The notes beneath the pieces are model-generated. The model had not been told where the DNA came from, made no database searches, and worked only from the letters and a program-made list of their open reading frames with translations. 64,000 bases of DNA, from positions 1,837,501 through 1,901,500 of the forward strand of contig NZ_BAABWK010000001.1 in assembly GCF_040362765.1 (NCBI RefSeq), in the 5' to 3' direction. Shown here piece by piece: positions 33,323-42,252 of the stretch. The position numbers and the translations under genes are program-made. This DNA is from Pyruvatibacter sp. HU-CL02332. GTDB taxonomy: Bacteria; Pseudomonadota; Alphaproteobacteria; CGMCC-115125. The first letter of the stretch is position 1, and every line of letters starts with the position of its first letter.

Positions 33323-34273
33323 ATGCTAAGCCGCACCGCTGAAAACATATTCTGGATTGCCCGGCTCACAGAGCGCGCCGAGAACATGGCGCGCATGCTG
33401 GAGATGGGATACCGCATGGCGATGATGCCGGCCTCAGGCGCGGGGCACCGCAATGAGTGGCGCTCAATCATTGCCGCCGCCGGACGCAAGGCCGACTTTG
33501 AAGCCAATTATGATGCCACCAATCAGCGCATGGTGTGTGACTACCTGATCTTTGACGAAGACAATCCATCCAGCATTCTCAATTGCGTGCGCACGGCGCG
33601 GGAGAACGCGCGTGCCATCCGCACCGCATTGACGACCGAGATGTGGGTTGCTCTCAACGAGACCTGGATTGAACTGCGCGATATGAGCCCTGCGCAGATG
33701 GCTGCCGGCGGCCTGCCAACTTTTCTCGACTGGATGAAGGGGCGCACGGCGCAGTTCCGCGGCGCCACCGATTCATCCATGCTGCGAAACGATGGATATG
33801 ACTTCCTGAGGATAGGGTCATTTGTTGAGCGTGCTGACAACACGGCACGTCTGCTTGATGTGAAATACTATGTGCTGCTCCCGGAGTCAGAAAGCGTCGG
33901 CGGGGGCATCGATAACTATCAATGGACGACGGTGCTGCGCGCGCTTTCCTCGCACCGCGCCTTCCACCACATCTACCGGTCCGACTACACGCCCTGGAGC
34001 ATTGCGGACTTCCTCATTCTCAATCGGCAGTGCCCCCGGTCGCTGCTGTATTGCCACAGTCAGCTCGGTGAACACCTGACCCAATTGTCACGTCGCTATG
34101 GCACACGCTCGCAAAGCCTCAGCCGCACCAACATTCTCATCGCCCGGTTGGCCGACAGCACCGCCGACGACATCTTCGAGGTGGGCCTGCATGAGTTTCT
34201 GACAGACTTCATTCGTCAGAACTCGGAGCTGTCAGAGAGCCTTGCCGCTGATTTCCATTTTGGGTGGAGCTAG
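33323..34273 (+). CDS. Alpha-E domain protein (COG2307)
   Basis: All-helical protein of 316 residues, the usual partner of the permuted ATP-grasp protein. It begins MLSRTAENIFWIARLTERAENMARMLE, the family N-terminus, and includes RTARENARAIRTALTTEMW and FLRIGSFVERADNTARLLDVKYY, the two repeated R-x2-N-A/D-N helical units. Its biochemical role is unknown; it may present or bind the peptide substrate. Gaps of 12 and 3 bases to its neighbours indicate one transcript. Confidence 0.93.
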   Translation: MLSRTAENIFWIARLTERAENMARMLEMGYRMAMMPASGAGHRNEWRSIIAAAGRKADFEANYDATNQRMVCDYLIFDEDNPSSILNCVRTARENARAIRTALTTEMWVALNETWIELRDMSPAQMAAGGLPTFLDWMKGRTAQFRGATDSSMLRNDGYDFLRIGSFVERADNTARLLDVKYYVLLPESESVGGGIDNYQWTTVLRALSSHRAFHHIYRSDYTPWSIADFLILNRQCPRSLLYCHSQLGEHLTQLSRRYGTRSQSLSRTNILIARLADSTADDIFEVGLHEFLTDFIRQNSELSESLAADFHFGWS

Positions 34274-34276
34274 CGC

Positions 34277-35113
34277 ATGCGCCTCAACATAGAACACCGC
34301 ACCCGCTACACCTACTCCGAGCCCGTGCGCTTTGTGGTGCAAAGCCTGAAGCTCACGCCCAGTCGTCATGAAGGACAGCAACCACTTGTCTGGTCCGTGT
34401 CCGCCGAAGGCTGCAAGATTGGCGGCGCTTTCAAGGATGGCTATGGCGATGAAGTGTTGACGCTCACATGCCCTGAGCCGCGCGCCGAAGTAGATGTGCT
34501 GGTCAAGGGCGAGGTCATTACCCACGATACTGCCGGTGTGCTGCGCGGCCACGCAGAGCAGATCAAACCACGCGCCTTTTTGCGGACCACGGACCTGACC
34601 ACCCCCGACAGTAGAATCCGTGATCTGGCCCTCAGCGTGGCGGGGCAGCAGAACGCGACGAATGACGGGCAGCCCGGCACTCTTGATCTTGCCCATGCGC
34701 TGGTTGATGCCATTGCTGATGCGATTGCCTACGTGCCCGGCACGACCCATGCACGAACCACAGCAGCTGAAGCTCTTGAAGCCGGTGAGGGCGTCTGTCA
34801 GGACCACGCCCATGTGATGATTTCGGCCGCGCGGATACTTGGTCTTCCCGCGCGCTATGTCAGCGGATACCTGTTTACGGATGCCAGCGGTGCTACCCAT
34901 GAGGCCGCCCATGGCTGGGCCGAGGTCTCGCTTGATGGCCTTGGCTGGGTAGGGTTTGACATTTCCAACCGCTGTTCCCCGACGGATGGCTACATCCGCT
35001 TGGGATCAGGCCTTGATGCACATGATGCAGCGCCGATAAAAGGGGTGCATACCGGCGTTGCGGATGAGGAGATGAGCGTCTCCCTCACTGTGCAGGAAGC
35101 CCAGCAGCAGTAA
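34277..35113 (+). CDS. Transglutaminase-like cysteine peptidase
   Basis: Papain-like fold protein of 278 residues with an N-terminal beta domain (MRLNIEHRTRYTYSEPVRFV) and a transglutaminase core. The catalytic triad is visible: C174 (GEGVCQDHAHV), H212 (AAHGWAEV) and D228 (GWVGFDISN). In bacteria such proteins usually act as peptidases. No signal peptide. It is third in the ATP-grasp/alpha-E/transglutaminase/Anbu operon and probably processes the peptide or modification made by the ATP-grasp enzyme; this is inference. Confidence 0.94.
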   Translation: MRLNIEHRTRYTYSEPVRFVVQSLKLTPSRHEGQQPLVWSVSAEGCKIGGAFKDGYGDEVLTLTCPEPRAEVDVLVKGEVITHDTAGVLRGHAEQIKPRAFLRTTDLTTPDSRIRDLALSVAGQQNATNDGQPGTLDLAHALVDAIADAIAYVPGTTHARTTAAEALEAGEGVCQDHAHVMISAARILGLPARYVSGYLFTDASGATHEAAHGWAEVSLDGLGWVGFDISNRCSPTDGYIRLGSGLDAHDAAPIKGVHTGVADEEMSVSLTVQEAQQQ

Positions 35114-35143
35114 AGTCCAGCGGGCTTTGGAGGAAACCGAATC

Positions 35144-35893
35144 ATGACATATTGCGTCGGCCTGATGGTCAATCAGGGCCTCGTATTTCTGTCTGACACC
35201 CGCACCAATGCGGGCATCGACAACATCGCCCGCTTCCGAAAGATGTTCACGTGGGAAGTCCCCGGCGAGCGCACTCTGGTACTTATGACGGCAGGCAACC
35301 TGGCGACCTCGCAGGCCGTGGTCAGTATGCTGGAAGAAGGCATTGAAGCCGGTACGTCAGAAGAGGCTGCAGAAATGCTTGGCGACGATGCTTTGCCTTC
35401 TCTGCTCAAGGCTCCCAATATGTTCCGCAGCGCTGAAATTGTCGGGCAGGCGATGGTGGCGGTGCAGAAGCGGTTCCGAAAATCTCTTGACCAGATGAAT
35501 GAATCCGGTGGCTCCACCATGATCCTTGGTGGCCAGCGCAAAGGCGGCACACCGAGGCTGTTTTTGATCTATCCAGAAGGCAACTGCATTGAGGCGACGG
35601 AGGACACCCCGTTTTTGCAGATTGGCGAACACAAATACGGCAAACCTATCCTGGACCGGGTGATCGCCGGCGACACGCCGTTGGAAGATGCGCGTAAGGC
35701 AGCTTTGCTGTCGATGGACTCAACCCTCCGCAGTAATCTGTCTGTCGGTATGCCGCTCGACCTGGCGGTGCTGCCAACAGATACCTACGCGCTGTCCGAG
35801 CGCCGCCGTATCGAGGCTGATGACGACGCGTTTCATGCGTTGAGTGAAACATGGTCAGCCGCTCTGAAAGATGCGTTTTACGGGATTGATTGA
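35144..35893 (+). CDS. Anbu, proteasome-type peptidase (HslV-like)
   Basis: Ancestral beta-subunit homologue of the 20S proteasome (249 aa). It begins MTYCVGLMVNQGLVFLSDTR, so removal of Met would expose an N-terminal Thr as nucleophile, and has the beta-subunit Asp (SDTRTNAG) and Lys (FRKMFTW) positions. Anbu proteins assemble into helical or open-ring particles; the peptidase activity has been hard to show. GGAGGA precedes the start. It is last in its operon, with a hairpin after the stop. Confidence 0.95.
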   Translation: MTYCVGLMVNQGLVFLSDTRTNAGIDNIARFRKMFTWEVPGERTLVLMTAGNLATSQAVVSMLEEGIEAGTSEEAAEMLGDDALPSLLKAPNMFRSAEIVGQAMVAVQKRFRKSLDQMNESGGSTMILGGQRKGGTPRLFLIYPEGNCIEATEDTPFLQIGEHKYGKPILDRVIAGDTPLEDARKAALLSMDSTLRSNLSVGMPLDLAVLPTDTYALSERRRIEADDDAFHALSETWSAALKDAFYGID

Positions 35894-35904
35894 GGAGACG
35901 GTGA

Positions 35905-35943
35905 CGTTTCCCCAGGGCAACGATCCTTACTGTTGCTGAAACG
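35905..35943. terminator. Bidirectional hairpin between Anbu and GST-like genes
   Basis: CGTTTC (35905-35910) pairs with GAAACG (35938-35943) and inside it GCAAC (35917-35921) with GTTGC (35932-35936). It lies between two convergent genes. No T-run, so the assignment is moderate. Confidence 0.4.
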
Positions 35944-35951
35944 CCCGCCGG

Positions 35952-37118
35952 TTATGCGCCCCAGACTTCAAGATGGTTCTTGCGCTCAACGCGGCGGCTG
36001 GTGCGCAGGTTTAGCAACGTGTCCAGACCGGTTTCCTTGAACAGGCTGCCAATGGCTGCCTGAGCATCTGCGTCACATCCAGCGACATGATCGGTCAGCC
36101 GCTGCAGCAGATAGAACCGATAGGGCATGACCACTGTCTTCAGTGGGATACCGCGCCACTCGAATTCAACGGTGCCGATCGCCCTTGTTGCAGGGTTATC
36201 AAGGCCATTGGTCCCTGGCTCGATGTCGGGCCGCGCTGCGAGCCAGTCATTGGCGTGGGCCACATGGGCGGTTATTTCGGACAGATACTCATCCCTGACA
36301 TAGCGCATGAGGTGCTTGAGCGTCTCCGGCACGTCATCATCCGCGCACATGTCATTCTGCGTGTGGGTGATGTTGTGATCATGCAGCGCCTCGGGCGCAT
36401 TCATCTGCTCCGTCCAGCGAAACACACGTGGTGCGATCTCTTTCATGAGAGTCGTCGGATATGGATCTCGACCCAGATGGGCGAAGAGCGGGTTGAACAA
36501 CCCGTAGTCACCAACCGTCGGACGCCCACCAAGCAGATAATGGTGCTCTGCCAGATGCGCATCAAACCTTGCGAGAAAGTCCGCATAGGTCTCTTCGATC
36601 TTGGCATATGTTTCCGGCACAACCCCAAATGCTGTTGCCGCGCTACGCATACGACCGCTCGCATAGTCGAATGTCGCTTTTTGCTGCGCCGGGTCCTTTG
36701 AAGACGGCAACACATCGGAAAAGACATTGGCCTGCAGAAAGGCCAGATTATGTTCATCAAAATTCCAGCGGTAGTGCATTGCGGGGCGCAGCAGCCCCTC
36801 GCCACCGAACAGCTCAAACAGATAGGAGATCGCCTGCATGACCGGGCCGGGTGGAAGAATGGATGCCTTGCGTTCCGGGCTTTGCTCAAAGTGATCCAGA
36901 ATGTCCGTGCCATCCTGCAGCACTGTACCGTCCGGGGTTACCACAACCGGAATGATGAAGCGCCCGACCTTGGGAACAACGTCGGCAGTGAAACTCGGAT
37001 CACCCGCCCGGACCTCAGTGAAGGGAATGCCCTGCTTGCGCAGATAGGCCCTTACCTTGCCGGTGTAGAGCGACCCGGCAATTCCATACAGCGTGTGTGT
37101 TCCGTCAACCATCAACAT
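35952..37118 (-). CDS. GST-like protein with long C-terminal extension
   Basis: Protein of 388 residues, well above the usual 200-230 of GSTs. The N-terminal thioredoxin-like domain (YGIAGSLYTGKVRAYLRKQGIPF, then FIIPVVVTPDGTVLQDGTDILDHFE) is followed by a helical GST domain (YLLGGRPTVGDYGLFNPLFAHLG). About 130 further residues at the end (DEYLSEITAHVAHANDWL onward) are of unknown fold. The substrate is unknown. It is monocistronic, and its promoter region shares a motif with that of the sulfatase gene. Confidence 0.85.
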   Translation of the reverse strand: MLMVDGTHTLYGIAGSLYTGKVRAYLRKQGIPFTEVRAGDPSFTADVVPKVGRFIIPVVVTPDGTVLQDGTDILDHFEQSPERKASILPPGPVMQAISYLFELFGGEGLLRPAMHYRWNFDEHNLAFLQANVFSDVLPSSKDPAQQKATFDYASGRMRSAATAFGVVPETYAKIEETYADFLARFDAHLAEHHYLLGGRPTVGDYGLFNPLFAHLGRDPYPTTLMKEIAPRVFRWTEQMNAPEALHDHNITHTQNDMCADDDVPETLKHLMRYVRDEYLSEITAHVAHANDWLAARPDIEPGTNGLDNPATRAIGTVEFEWRGIPLKTVVMPYRFYLLQRLTDHVAGCDADAQAAIGSLFKETGLDTLLNLRTSRRVERKNHLEVWGA

Positions 37119-37150
37119 CCGTCTCCCAAATTTGCGACGGGGAATATGGC

Positions 37151-37168
37151 ATTGAGAGTGTCAATAAT
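37151..37168 (-). promoter_or_regulatory. Shared promoter motif, GST-like gene
   Basis: On the + strand ATTGA-GAGTG-TCAAT then AAT (37151-37168); on the minus strand this reads ATTATTGACA..., containing TTGACA as a -35. The same TGAGA...TCAATAAT pattern lies before the sulfatase gene at 39701-39720, in the same orientation and similar distance. Confidence 0.4.
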
Positions 37169-37192
37169 CTAGGGGCGAGCAGTCAGCCTGAT

Positions 37193-37927
37193 TTACTCCG
37201 GCGCGCCAACCTCGTGGCGCCACAAAATTGTGTTGTCCGCCTTGATGTCATCCGTCCAGATGAGTGACGCGGACGGCACCCAGTCGATGTCGTTGTACCC
37301 AAACCGCGCACCGATTTCCTCGGCGGTATATTCGGTGGCATTGACCCAATCGGCATCGTCAAAGCGCGCCGCTGTCCAGCCATCAGGCGCGTCTGCTGCG
37401 TAGAACGCGCAGTCAGTAAGCGGCTGTGTAGATTTTTCGCAGTCCGGATTAAGCGGCGCCCGGTGAATAACCAGGCCGCGCCAATTACGGGAGGTGGCGG
37501 CAACCACCTTGCCGCTTTCAGCTTCAGTCACCTGCGCAATGAAACCACCGTCACCGATCTGCTGAAAGAACGTGAAACTTGCACTCACCGGGAACAGACC
37601 AAAGAACGAGCCGATATACTCAAGCCCGCTGTCATTCTCGATGTAGTCGCGCGTCACAACGGAGAGGGTGAGCGGGTAGGCAGCGCGGAAGGTGAATGTG
37701 TCTGAGTTGAACGAGCGGATCTCTGTCACCGGCGTGCTGTCCTCTCCAACGAGGTCCCCATTGACGTAAAACTCAAACCAGTTGTCCGCCCAGACCGACA
37801 CGGTGAACTCGCGTTCACTCCCGGGTTCGGATGCGGCGGCGGGAAGGCCGGTGCCAAAGGCCAGCGCAAATGTTGCCATGACAAGTATGGCAGCGCGTTG
37901 AAAGACAGGTGGGAGCATCATGTTCAT
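37193..37927 (-). CDS. Secreted protein of unknown function, sulfatase partner
   Basis: Exported protein of 244 residues with a signal peptide at residues 1-32 (AAILVMATFALAFGTGLPAAAS). The mature protein is beta-rich and aromatic (FTVSVWADNWFEFYVNGDLVGED, WTAARFDDADW), which resembles the carbohydrate-binding or galactose-binding jelly-roll style, but I cannot name a family. Two Cys (PDCEK, TDCAF) could pair. It starts six bases after the sulfatase stop, so they are co-transcribed and both exported, suggesting joint work on an extracellular sulfated substrate. Confidence 0.75.
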   Translation of the reverse strand: MNMMLPPVFQRAAILVMATFALAFGTGLPAAASEPGSEREFTVSVWADNWFEFYVNGDLVGEDSTPVTEIRSFNSDTFTFRAAYPLTLSVVTRDYIENDSGLEYIGSFFGLFPVSASFTFFQQIGDGGFIAQVTEAESGKVVAATSRNWRGLVIHRAPLNPDCEKSTQPLTDCAFYAADAPDGWTAARFDDADWVNATEYTAEEIGARFGYNDIDWVPSASLIWTDDIKADNTILWRHEVGAPE

Positions 37928-37933
37928 TGCTGT

Positions 37934-39676
37934 CTAGCCTTTCCAAAGGAAGCTGGGGCCGGGCAGGTCACGCCCATCGTCTGGGCCAACCTCAGCGTCA
38001 ATGAGGGCGTTCAGTTTTGCGTTGAGCGCCAGAATCAGCTCGTCGGGCACTTCGCCGGTCGTGGCCAGATTGACGGTCTCGCCGGGATCAGTCTCAAGGT
38101 CAAACAGCTCCAGGTCATTGCGTGCCGTGAGCTCCTCGAGCGTCTCCGGCCGATGGTGCTCGCGCGGTGAAAAGTATCGCGCAAACTTGTACCTGTCAGT
38201 GACGAGGCCACGCATGAACCCGCGTGCGCTGAAGTCGGGTAGCAAGCCCGCGTTGGCCGGTGCTCCGGCAAATGGAATGCCCGCATCTGTTGCCATCCCC
38301 TGAAACGCGCCGCGTGCGAACTCTGCATCCAGATGGTGGCTAACACTGTATGTCACAAGCGCGCCACTGCCTGACCGGCTCCGCTGAGTGGTCTGTGTTG
38401 TCAGATCTTCGGACATATCCAGGCCCCGAATTGCTGCATACCGGTCCCGGACAGTTTTCTGGTCCATGCCCACAAGACCCAACATCGTCGGTGTGAAGTC
38501 CACAGCCGACACAATACCAGAATTGCTTCGCGCAGTTTTTGCATCCGGATGCATCACAACAAAGGGGACACCAATATTTTCCCGATACATCCATGGGCCC
38601 TTCTGACGCAGGCCATGCACGCCCCCCATCTCGCCATGATCGGACACCAGGACAACGATTGTATTGTCCGCCTGGCCGGTCGCGGTAAGAGCATCAAGCA
38701 CGGTGCCCAGATGTTGATCCACGTCGCGGATGCAGTTGTTGTAGTAGCTGCTGAACCTGATCCATGCCTCTGAATTGTCGTGCGGCATGGTCCCATAGAA
38801 ATGGTCCATATAGGTGTCATAATTGGCCTGCGCCGGCACCTGTCCCGCATAGTTTGAGGGCCTGAAATTGCGTGGCAGGTCGGCGGTGTGGTCCATTGCG
38901 TAGATCGGGTCGTCCGGCTCCGGACGAACCGGGCCAGGAACTGCATTTTGAACCCGTGTCTGGGCCTGATTGCCCGTCGCGTCGAGATACATGATGTCAT
39001 GTGGATTGACGAAGCTGACGGTCAGCGCCCAGGGCTGGTCCAATGTTGTCGCTGTCGTCGACAGCCACTTGGCGGCATCCCCCGCAATACGGCCGTCATA
39101 CTTCCAGCCGGCATGATCGTCGATGATCTCCGGTCCCCAGCCGTAATCCGCATACCCATAGGCCTCCAGCGCATGCTTGCGCTCCGCCGTGTCACCCCAG
39201 GCCATGTCCTTGGGCAGTTCGTGCAGATGCCACTTACCCTTGTATGCCGTGTAGAAGCCTGCATCGCGCAGCATATGCCCAAGCGTCGGGATTGCCGGGT
39301 TAAGCGGCCGCCCTATGAGCGGCACATTCGTATTGTCCTGCACATGGGTGTGCTGCACATGCTGTCCGGTCCAGAAGACCGACCGTGACGGCGTGCACAG
39401 CGGGGTTGTGACGCTCAGGTTGGTGAAGGACGTGCCCTGATCGGCGATGCGGTAGTGGTTCGGCAAATCAAGGTCGGCGGGCAGGGTATCCCACACACGT
39501 TCCTGATCGACCATGACGATCAGCAGGTTCATGTCCTTGCGCGCATCGGGCAGCGGCGCATCAGCAGCCACGCCTCGGCTTGCTGTCGGCTCCCGCCGCC
39601 CGAAAGTGAGGCCTAAACCCGCCGCTCCCAGTGCAGCAGCACCGCCAATCACACCACGTCTCGAAAGCTTTGCCAT
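37934..39676 (-). CDS. Tat-exported type I sulfatase
   Basis: Formylglycine-dependent sulfatase of 580 residues. A twin-arginine signal (LSRRGVIGGAAALGAAG) precedes a soluble alkaline-phosphatase-like fold. The residue converted to formylglycine is C94 in C-T-P-S-R (C-x-P-x-R), followed by the family GKWHLH segment with catalytic Lys and His. A C-terminal subdomain follows near LFDLETDPGETVNLA. The Cys-type sulfatase needs the maturase FGE or an anaerobic counterpart elsewhere. It heads an operon with the secreted 244-aa protein and has operator-like repeats upstream. Substrate unknown. Confidence 0.93.
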   Translation of the reverse strand: MAKLSRRGVIGGAAALGAAGLGLTFGRREPTASRGVAADAPLPDARKDMNLLIVMVDQERVWDTLPADLDLPNHYRIADQGTSFTNLSVTTPLCTPSRSVFWTGQHVQHTHVQDNTNVPLIGRPLNPAIPTLGHMLRDAGFYTAYKGKWHLHELPKDMAWGDTAERKHALEAYGYADYGWGPEIIDDHAGWKYDGRIAGDAAKWLSTTATTLDQPWALTVSFVNPHDIMYLDATGNQAQTRVQNAVPGPVRPEPDDPIYAMDHTADLPRNFRPSNYAGQVPAQANYDTYMDHFYGTMPHDNSEAWIRFSSYYNNCIRDVDQHLGTVLDALTATGQADNTIVVLVSDHGEMGGVHGLRQKGPWMYRENIGVPFVVMHPDAKTARSNSGIVSAVDFTPTMLGLVGMDQKTVRDRYAAIRGLDMSEDLTTQTTQRSRSGSGALVTYSVSHHLDAEFARGAFQGMATDAGIPFAGAPANAGLLPDFSARGFMRGLVTDRYKFARYFSPREHHRPETLEELTARNDLELFDLETDPGETVNLATTGEVPDELILALNAKLNALIDAEVGPDDGRDLPGPSFLWKG

Positions 39677-39700
39677 CGTCCACCCCAGCCGCAGATCATA

Positions 39701-39736
39701 AATGAGAATACTCTCAATAATGAGAATTACCTCATT
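39701..39736 (-). promoter_or_regulatory. Two tandem operator-like repeats and -10 box before the sulfatase
   Basis: TGAGA-N4-TCTCA (39703-39716) is followed by AATGAG-N6-CTCATT (39719-39736). On the minus strand TATGAT appears just downstream of them as a -10. The repeats would overlap the promoter, so repression is likely. No regulator gene is adjacent. Confidence 0.5.
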
Positions 39737-39934
39737 TGTAAATGGCCATACTTATTGGTGCGTCCGTGATGGAGGCAGAACGCAGGAACATCTCTGGAGA
39801 GCAGGCTGTGCCGTTCGTCTTTTTCACCTGAACATAGGCTGGCGTTGCAAATACAAGGTCCATGAGCCAGCGTCCGGGTCCGACGACAGCCTCTGGATCA
39901 ACAAATCGATGTATTCAGGACGGTATTGGAGAAA

Positions 39935-40010
<76 letters not shown>

Positions 40011-40018
40011 GAAAACCA

Positions 40019-40024
40019 TTTATA
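40019..40024 (-). promoter_or_regulatory. -10 box of the tRNA-Ala gene
   Basis: TATAAA on the minus strand ends eight bases before the tRNA 5' end. A good -35 is not apparent; GGACAA about 20 bases further up is a weak candidate. The rest of the interval to 40215 holds no gene, only the hairpin described below. Confidence 0.4.
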
Positions 40025-40122
40025 GGCGCCGTTCTCAGGCGCGTGCCGTTGTCCGGCACCTGAAGGTAGCACGTGGGGGTGCGACCTTGTCTTTCTGCGG
40101 ACCTGATCAGGCTTGCGAAAGA

Positions 40123-40148
40123 GGCGGGACATTACTCGGCGTCCCGCC
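40123..40148 (-). terminator. Terminator-like hairpin after the FYDLN-acid gene
   Basis: GGCGGGAC (40123-40130) pairs perfectly with GTCCCGCC (40141-40148) over a 10-base loop. On the minus strand it is followed by CTCTTTCGC, a poor U-run. It would end the FYDLN-acid transcript. Confidence 0.4.
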
Positions 40149-40215
40149 CCATATCAAGCGCAGATTGGCAACGGCCGTAAAGACCGGTCGCCGGACCCCT
40201 TGAGGGCGCACGACC

Positions 40216-40692
40216 TTAGTCGTCGTCGCCCTTGCCGGTGGGGATCACGTCGGACAGATCATCGTCCTCATCGTCATCATCATCGGAGAGGAAGGTGTCG
40301 TCGTCTTCATCTTCTTCGAGTTCGGCATCGATTTCAGCGTCGCCGAGATCAGGCAGATCGTCGTCGTCGTCATCATCGTCGTCATCTTCATCGAGGCCCG
40401 GCTTGCGCTTGCGCGTTGTGGCTTTCTCGCCGGACGCCACTTCATCGAGGCTCTGCGTGCCGTCGTCCTCAATCTCGTCCTCGTCGTCTTCGGCCTCGGC
40501 TTCTTCTTCCTCAGGCTTTTCAGCCTCTGCAGCCTGGGCCTTCGCCTTGGCACCGCGACGCGGCTTGGGCGGCGCAGCCTGCGGCCACTCGTGTTCGCAT
40601 TTTGGACAATGGATGGGATCTTTTTTGAAGTCGTAGAACTTTGCTCCGCATTCCGGGCAAATCTGCTTCGTTCCCCATTCGGGCTTTGGCAC
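40216..40692 (-). CDS. TIGR02300 family (FYDLN acid) protein
   Basis: Alphaproteobacterial protein of 158 residues. The N-terminal zinc-ribbon (CPECGAKFYDF, CPKC) contains the FYDLN-like FYDFK motif; the rest is a very acidic region with runs of Asp and Glu and a short KPRRGAKAKAQAA segment. Function is unknown. Family proteins begin near the KPE-GTK element, and the GTG at 40692 has AGAGG at seven bases spacing, while the TTG at 40698 has none, so GTG is chosen. It lies between tRNA-Ala and aroA, the family's typical place. Confidence 0.92.
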   Translation of the reverse strand: MPKPEWGTKQICPECGAKFYDFKKDPIHCPKCEHEWPQAAPPKPRRGAKAKAQAAEAEKPEEEEAEAEDDEDEIEDDGTQSLDEVASGEKATTRKRKPGLDEDDDDDDDDDDLPDLGDAEIDAELEEDEDDDTFLSDDDDDEDDDLSDVIPTGKGDDD

Positions 40693-40870
40693 GGGCAAGC
40701 CTCTTTCAGCGTATGTTCGTTGCGCAGCAGGTTGTTCCGCTACATGTAGGTTTTCCCATTGCCACGATCATTCCGGACTGTCAAAAGAGAAATGCGTGAG
40801 GGGGCGAAATCTTGCACGATTAAGCCCAAACGCGCGTTCCTGTAGGCATTTTTGACGCACCGGCGACCAT

Positions 40871-42241
40871 ATGACCGCTTCTTCTTCGCACGGCCATTCT
40901 TCTACCCAAGCCATGCCCTGGCGTGCCGTACCCACAGGCGCCCTCAAGGGCGATGTGCGTGTGCCGGGTGACAAATCCATGTCACACCGCTCCTTGTTGC
41001 TGGGGGCATTGACCGTTGGCCGCACCACAGTGTCCGGCCTGCTGGAAAGCGACGACGTGCTGGCCACTGCCGGGGCGGTCAATGCCATGGGCGCCCAGGC
41101 AGTGGACAAGGGCGACGGCAACTGGGAGATCGACGGTGTCGGTATCGGGGGTCTCGCAGAACCACAACAGGCGCTCGACTTTGGCAATGCGGGCACCGGC
41201 AGCCGCTTGATGATGGGCGTCGTGGCCGGTCACCCGATAACGGCAACCTTTATTGGCGACGCCAGCCTGTCGCGCCGGCCCATGCGCCGCATCACGGACC
41301 CACTCAGCCTTATGGGGGCAACCTTTGCCGGTCCGCAGGGCGGCACACTGCCCATCACAGTGACGGGCGCCCGACCACCCCTGCCGATCACCTATACATT
41401 GCCGGTGGCATCCGCACAGGTGAAGTCCGCTGTCCTTCTGGCCGGATTGTCCGCACCCGGACAAACGACTGTGCTGGAACCAGTGCGCACCCGCGACCAT
41501 ACAGAGAACATGCTGCGCGCCTTCGGGTGCGACGTGGCGGTGGAAGAGGGGCCGCACGGCATCCATGCGGTGCGCGTCACTGGCGAATGCGAACTGACCC
41601 CAACCCATGTGGATGTACCTGCTGACCCGTCGTCGGCAGCTTTCCCGCTGGTGGCAGCCTTGTTGATCGATGGATCTGACGTGGTCGCCCGCGACGTAAT
41701 GGTGAACCCGTTGCGCGCAGGCCTGTTCACAACGCTCAAGGAAATGGGCGCTGACATCACATTTGAAAATGAACGCGAAAGCGGGGGTGAGCCCGTAGCC
41801 GACATCCGCGCACGCTTCAGCGCACTTGAAGGTGTTGAAGTGCCGCCGGAACGCGCCGCGTCGATGATCGATGAATATCCGGTGCTGGCGGTGGCGGCTG
41901 CCTTTGCCACTGGCAAAACCGTGATGCGCGGGCTTGAAGAACTGCGCGTCAAGGAAAGCGACCGCATTTCCGCAACCGTGGCCATGCTTGAAGCCTGTGG
42001 GGCGCAGGTGGAGGAGCTGGAAGACGGCATGATCGTCACCGGCATAGGCGGCGCCATTCCCGGCGGTGGCCATGTGCTCACGGGCCTTGATCACCGCATT
42101 GCCATGTCAGGCCTTGTCGCGGGTCTGGCGGCCAAGTCCGCTGTGACCATTGATGATGCGGCGATGATCGCCACCAGCTTTCCGGCCTTCCGCGACCTGA
42201 TGGTCGGGCTGGGCGCGCAGATATCGCCCACCAACAACTAG
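40871..42241 (+). CDS. aroA: 3-phosphoshikimate 1-carboxyvinyltransferase (EPSP synthase)
   Basis: Sixth step of the shikimate pathway: transfers enolpyruvyl from PEP to shikimate-3-phosphate (456 aa). Substrate-binding motifs are [39 protein letters not shown] and [11 protein letters not shown]. The SAQVK element is that of class II enzymes, such as Agrobacterium CP4, but the key position before Thr is Gly (NAGT), not the Ala of the glyphosate-tolerant forms, so tolerance should not be assumed. The start ATG has no strong ribosome site. cmk follows after 11 bases. Confidence 0.96.
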   Translation: MTASSSHGHSSTQAMPWRAVPTGALKGDVRVPGDKSMSHRSLLLGALTVGRTTVSGLLESDDVLATAGAVNAMGAQAVDKGDGNWEIDGVGIGGLAEPQQALDFGNAGTGSRLMMGVVAGHPITATFIGDASLSRRPMRRITDPLSLMGATFAGPQGGTLPITVTGARPPLPITYTLPVASAQVKSAVLLAGLSAPGQTTVLEPVRTRDHTENMLRAFGCDVAVEEGPHGIHAVRVTGECELTPTHVDVPADPSSAAFPLVAALLIDGSDVVARDVMVNPLRAGLFTTLKEMGADITFENERESGGEPVADIRARFSALEGVEVPPERAASMIDEYPVLAVAAAFATGKTVMRGLEELRVKESDRISATVAMLEACGAQVEELEDGMIVTGIGGAIPGGGHVLTGLDHRIAMSGLVAGLAAKSAVTIDDAAMIATSFPAFRDLMVGLGAQISPTNN

Positions 42242-42252
42242 AGTATCTTCCA

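Noticed and set aside
40982-42094. Long open frame on the minus strand opposite aroA (370 codons)
   Set aside because: It lies wholly within aroA, has no ribosome site or family-like segments, and reflects high-GC antisense bias.
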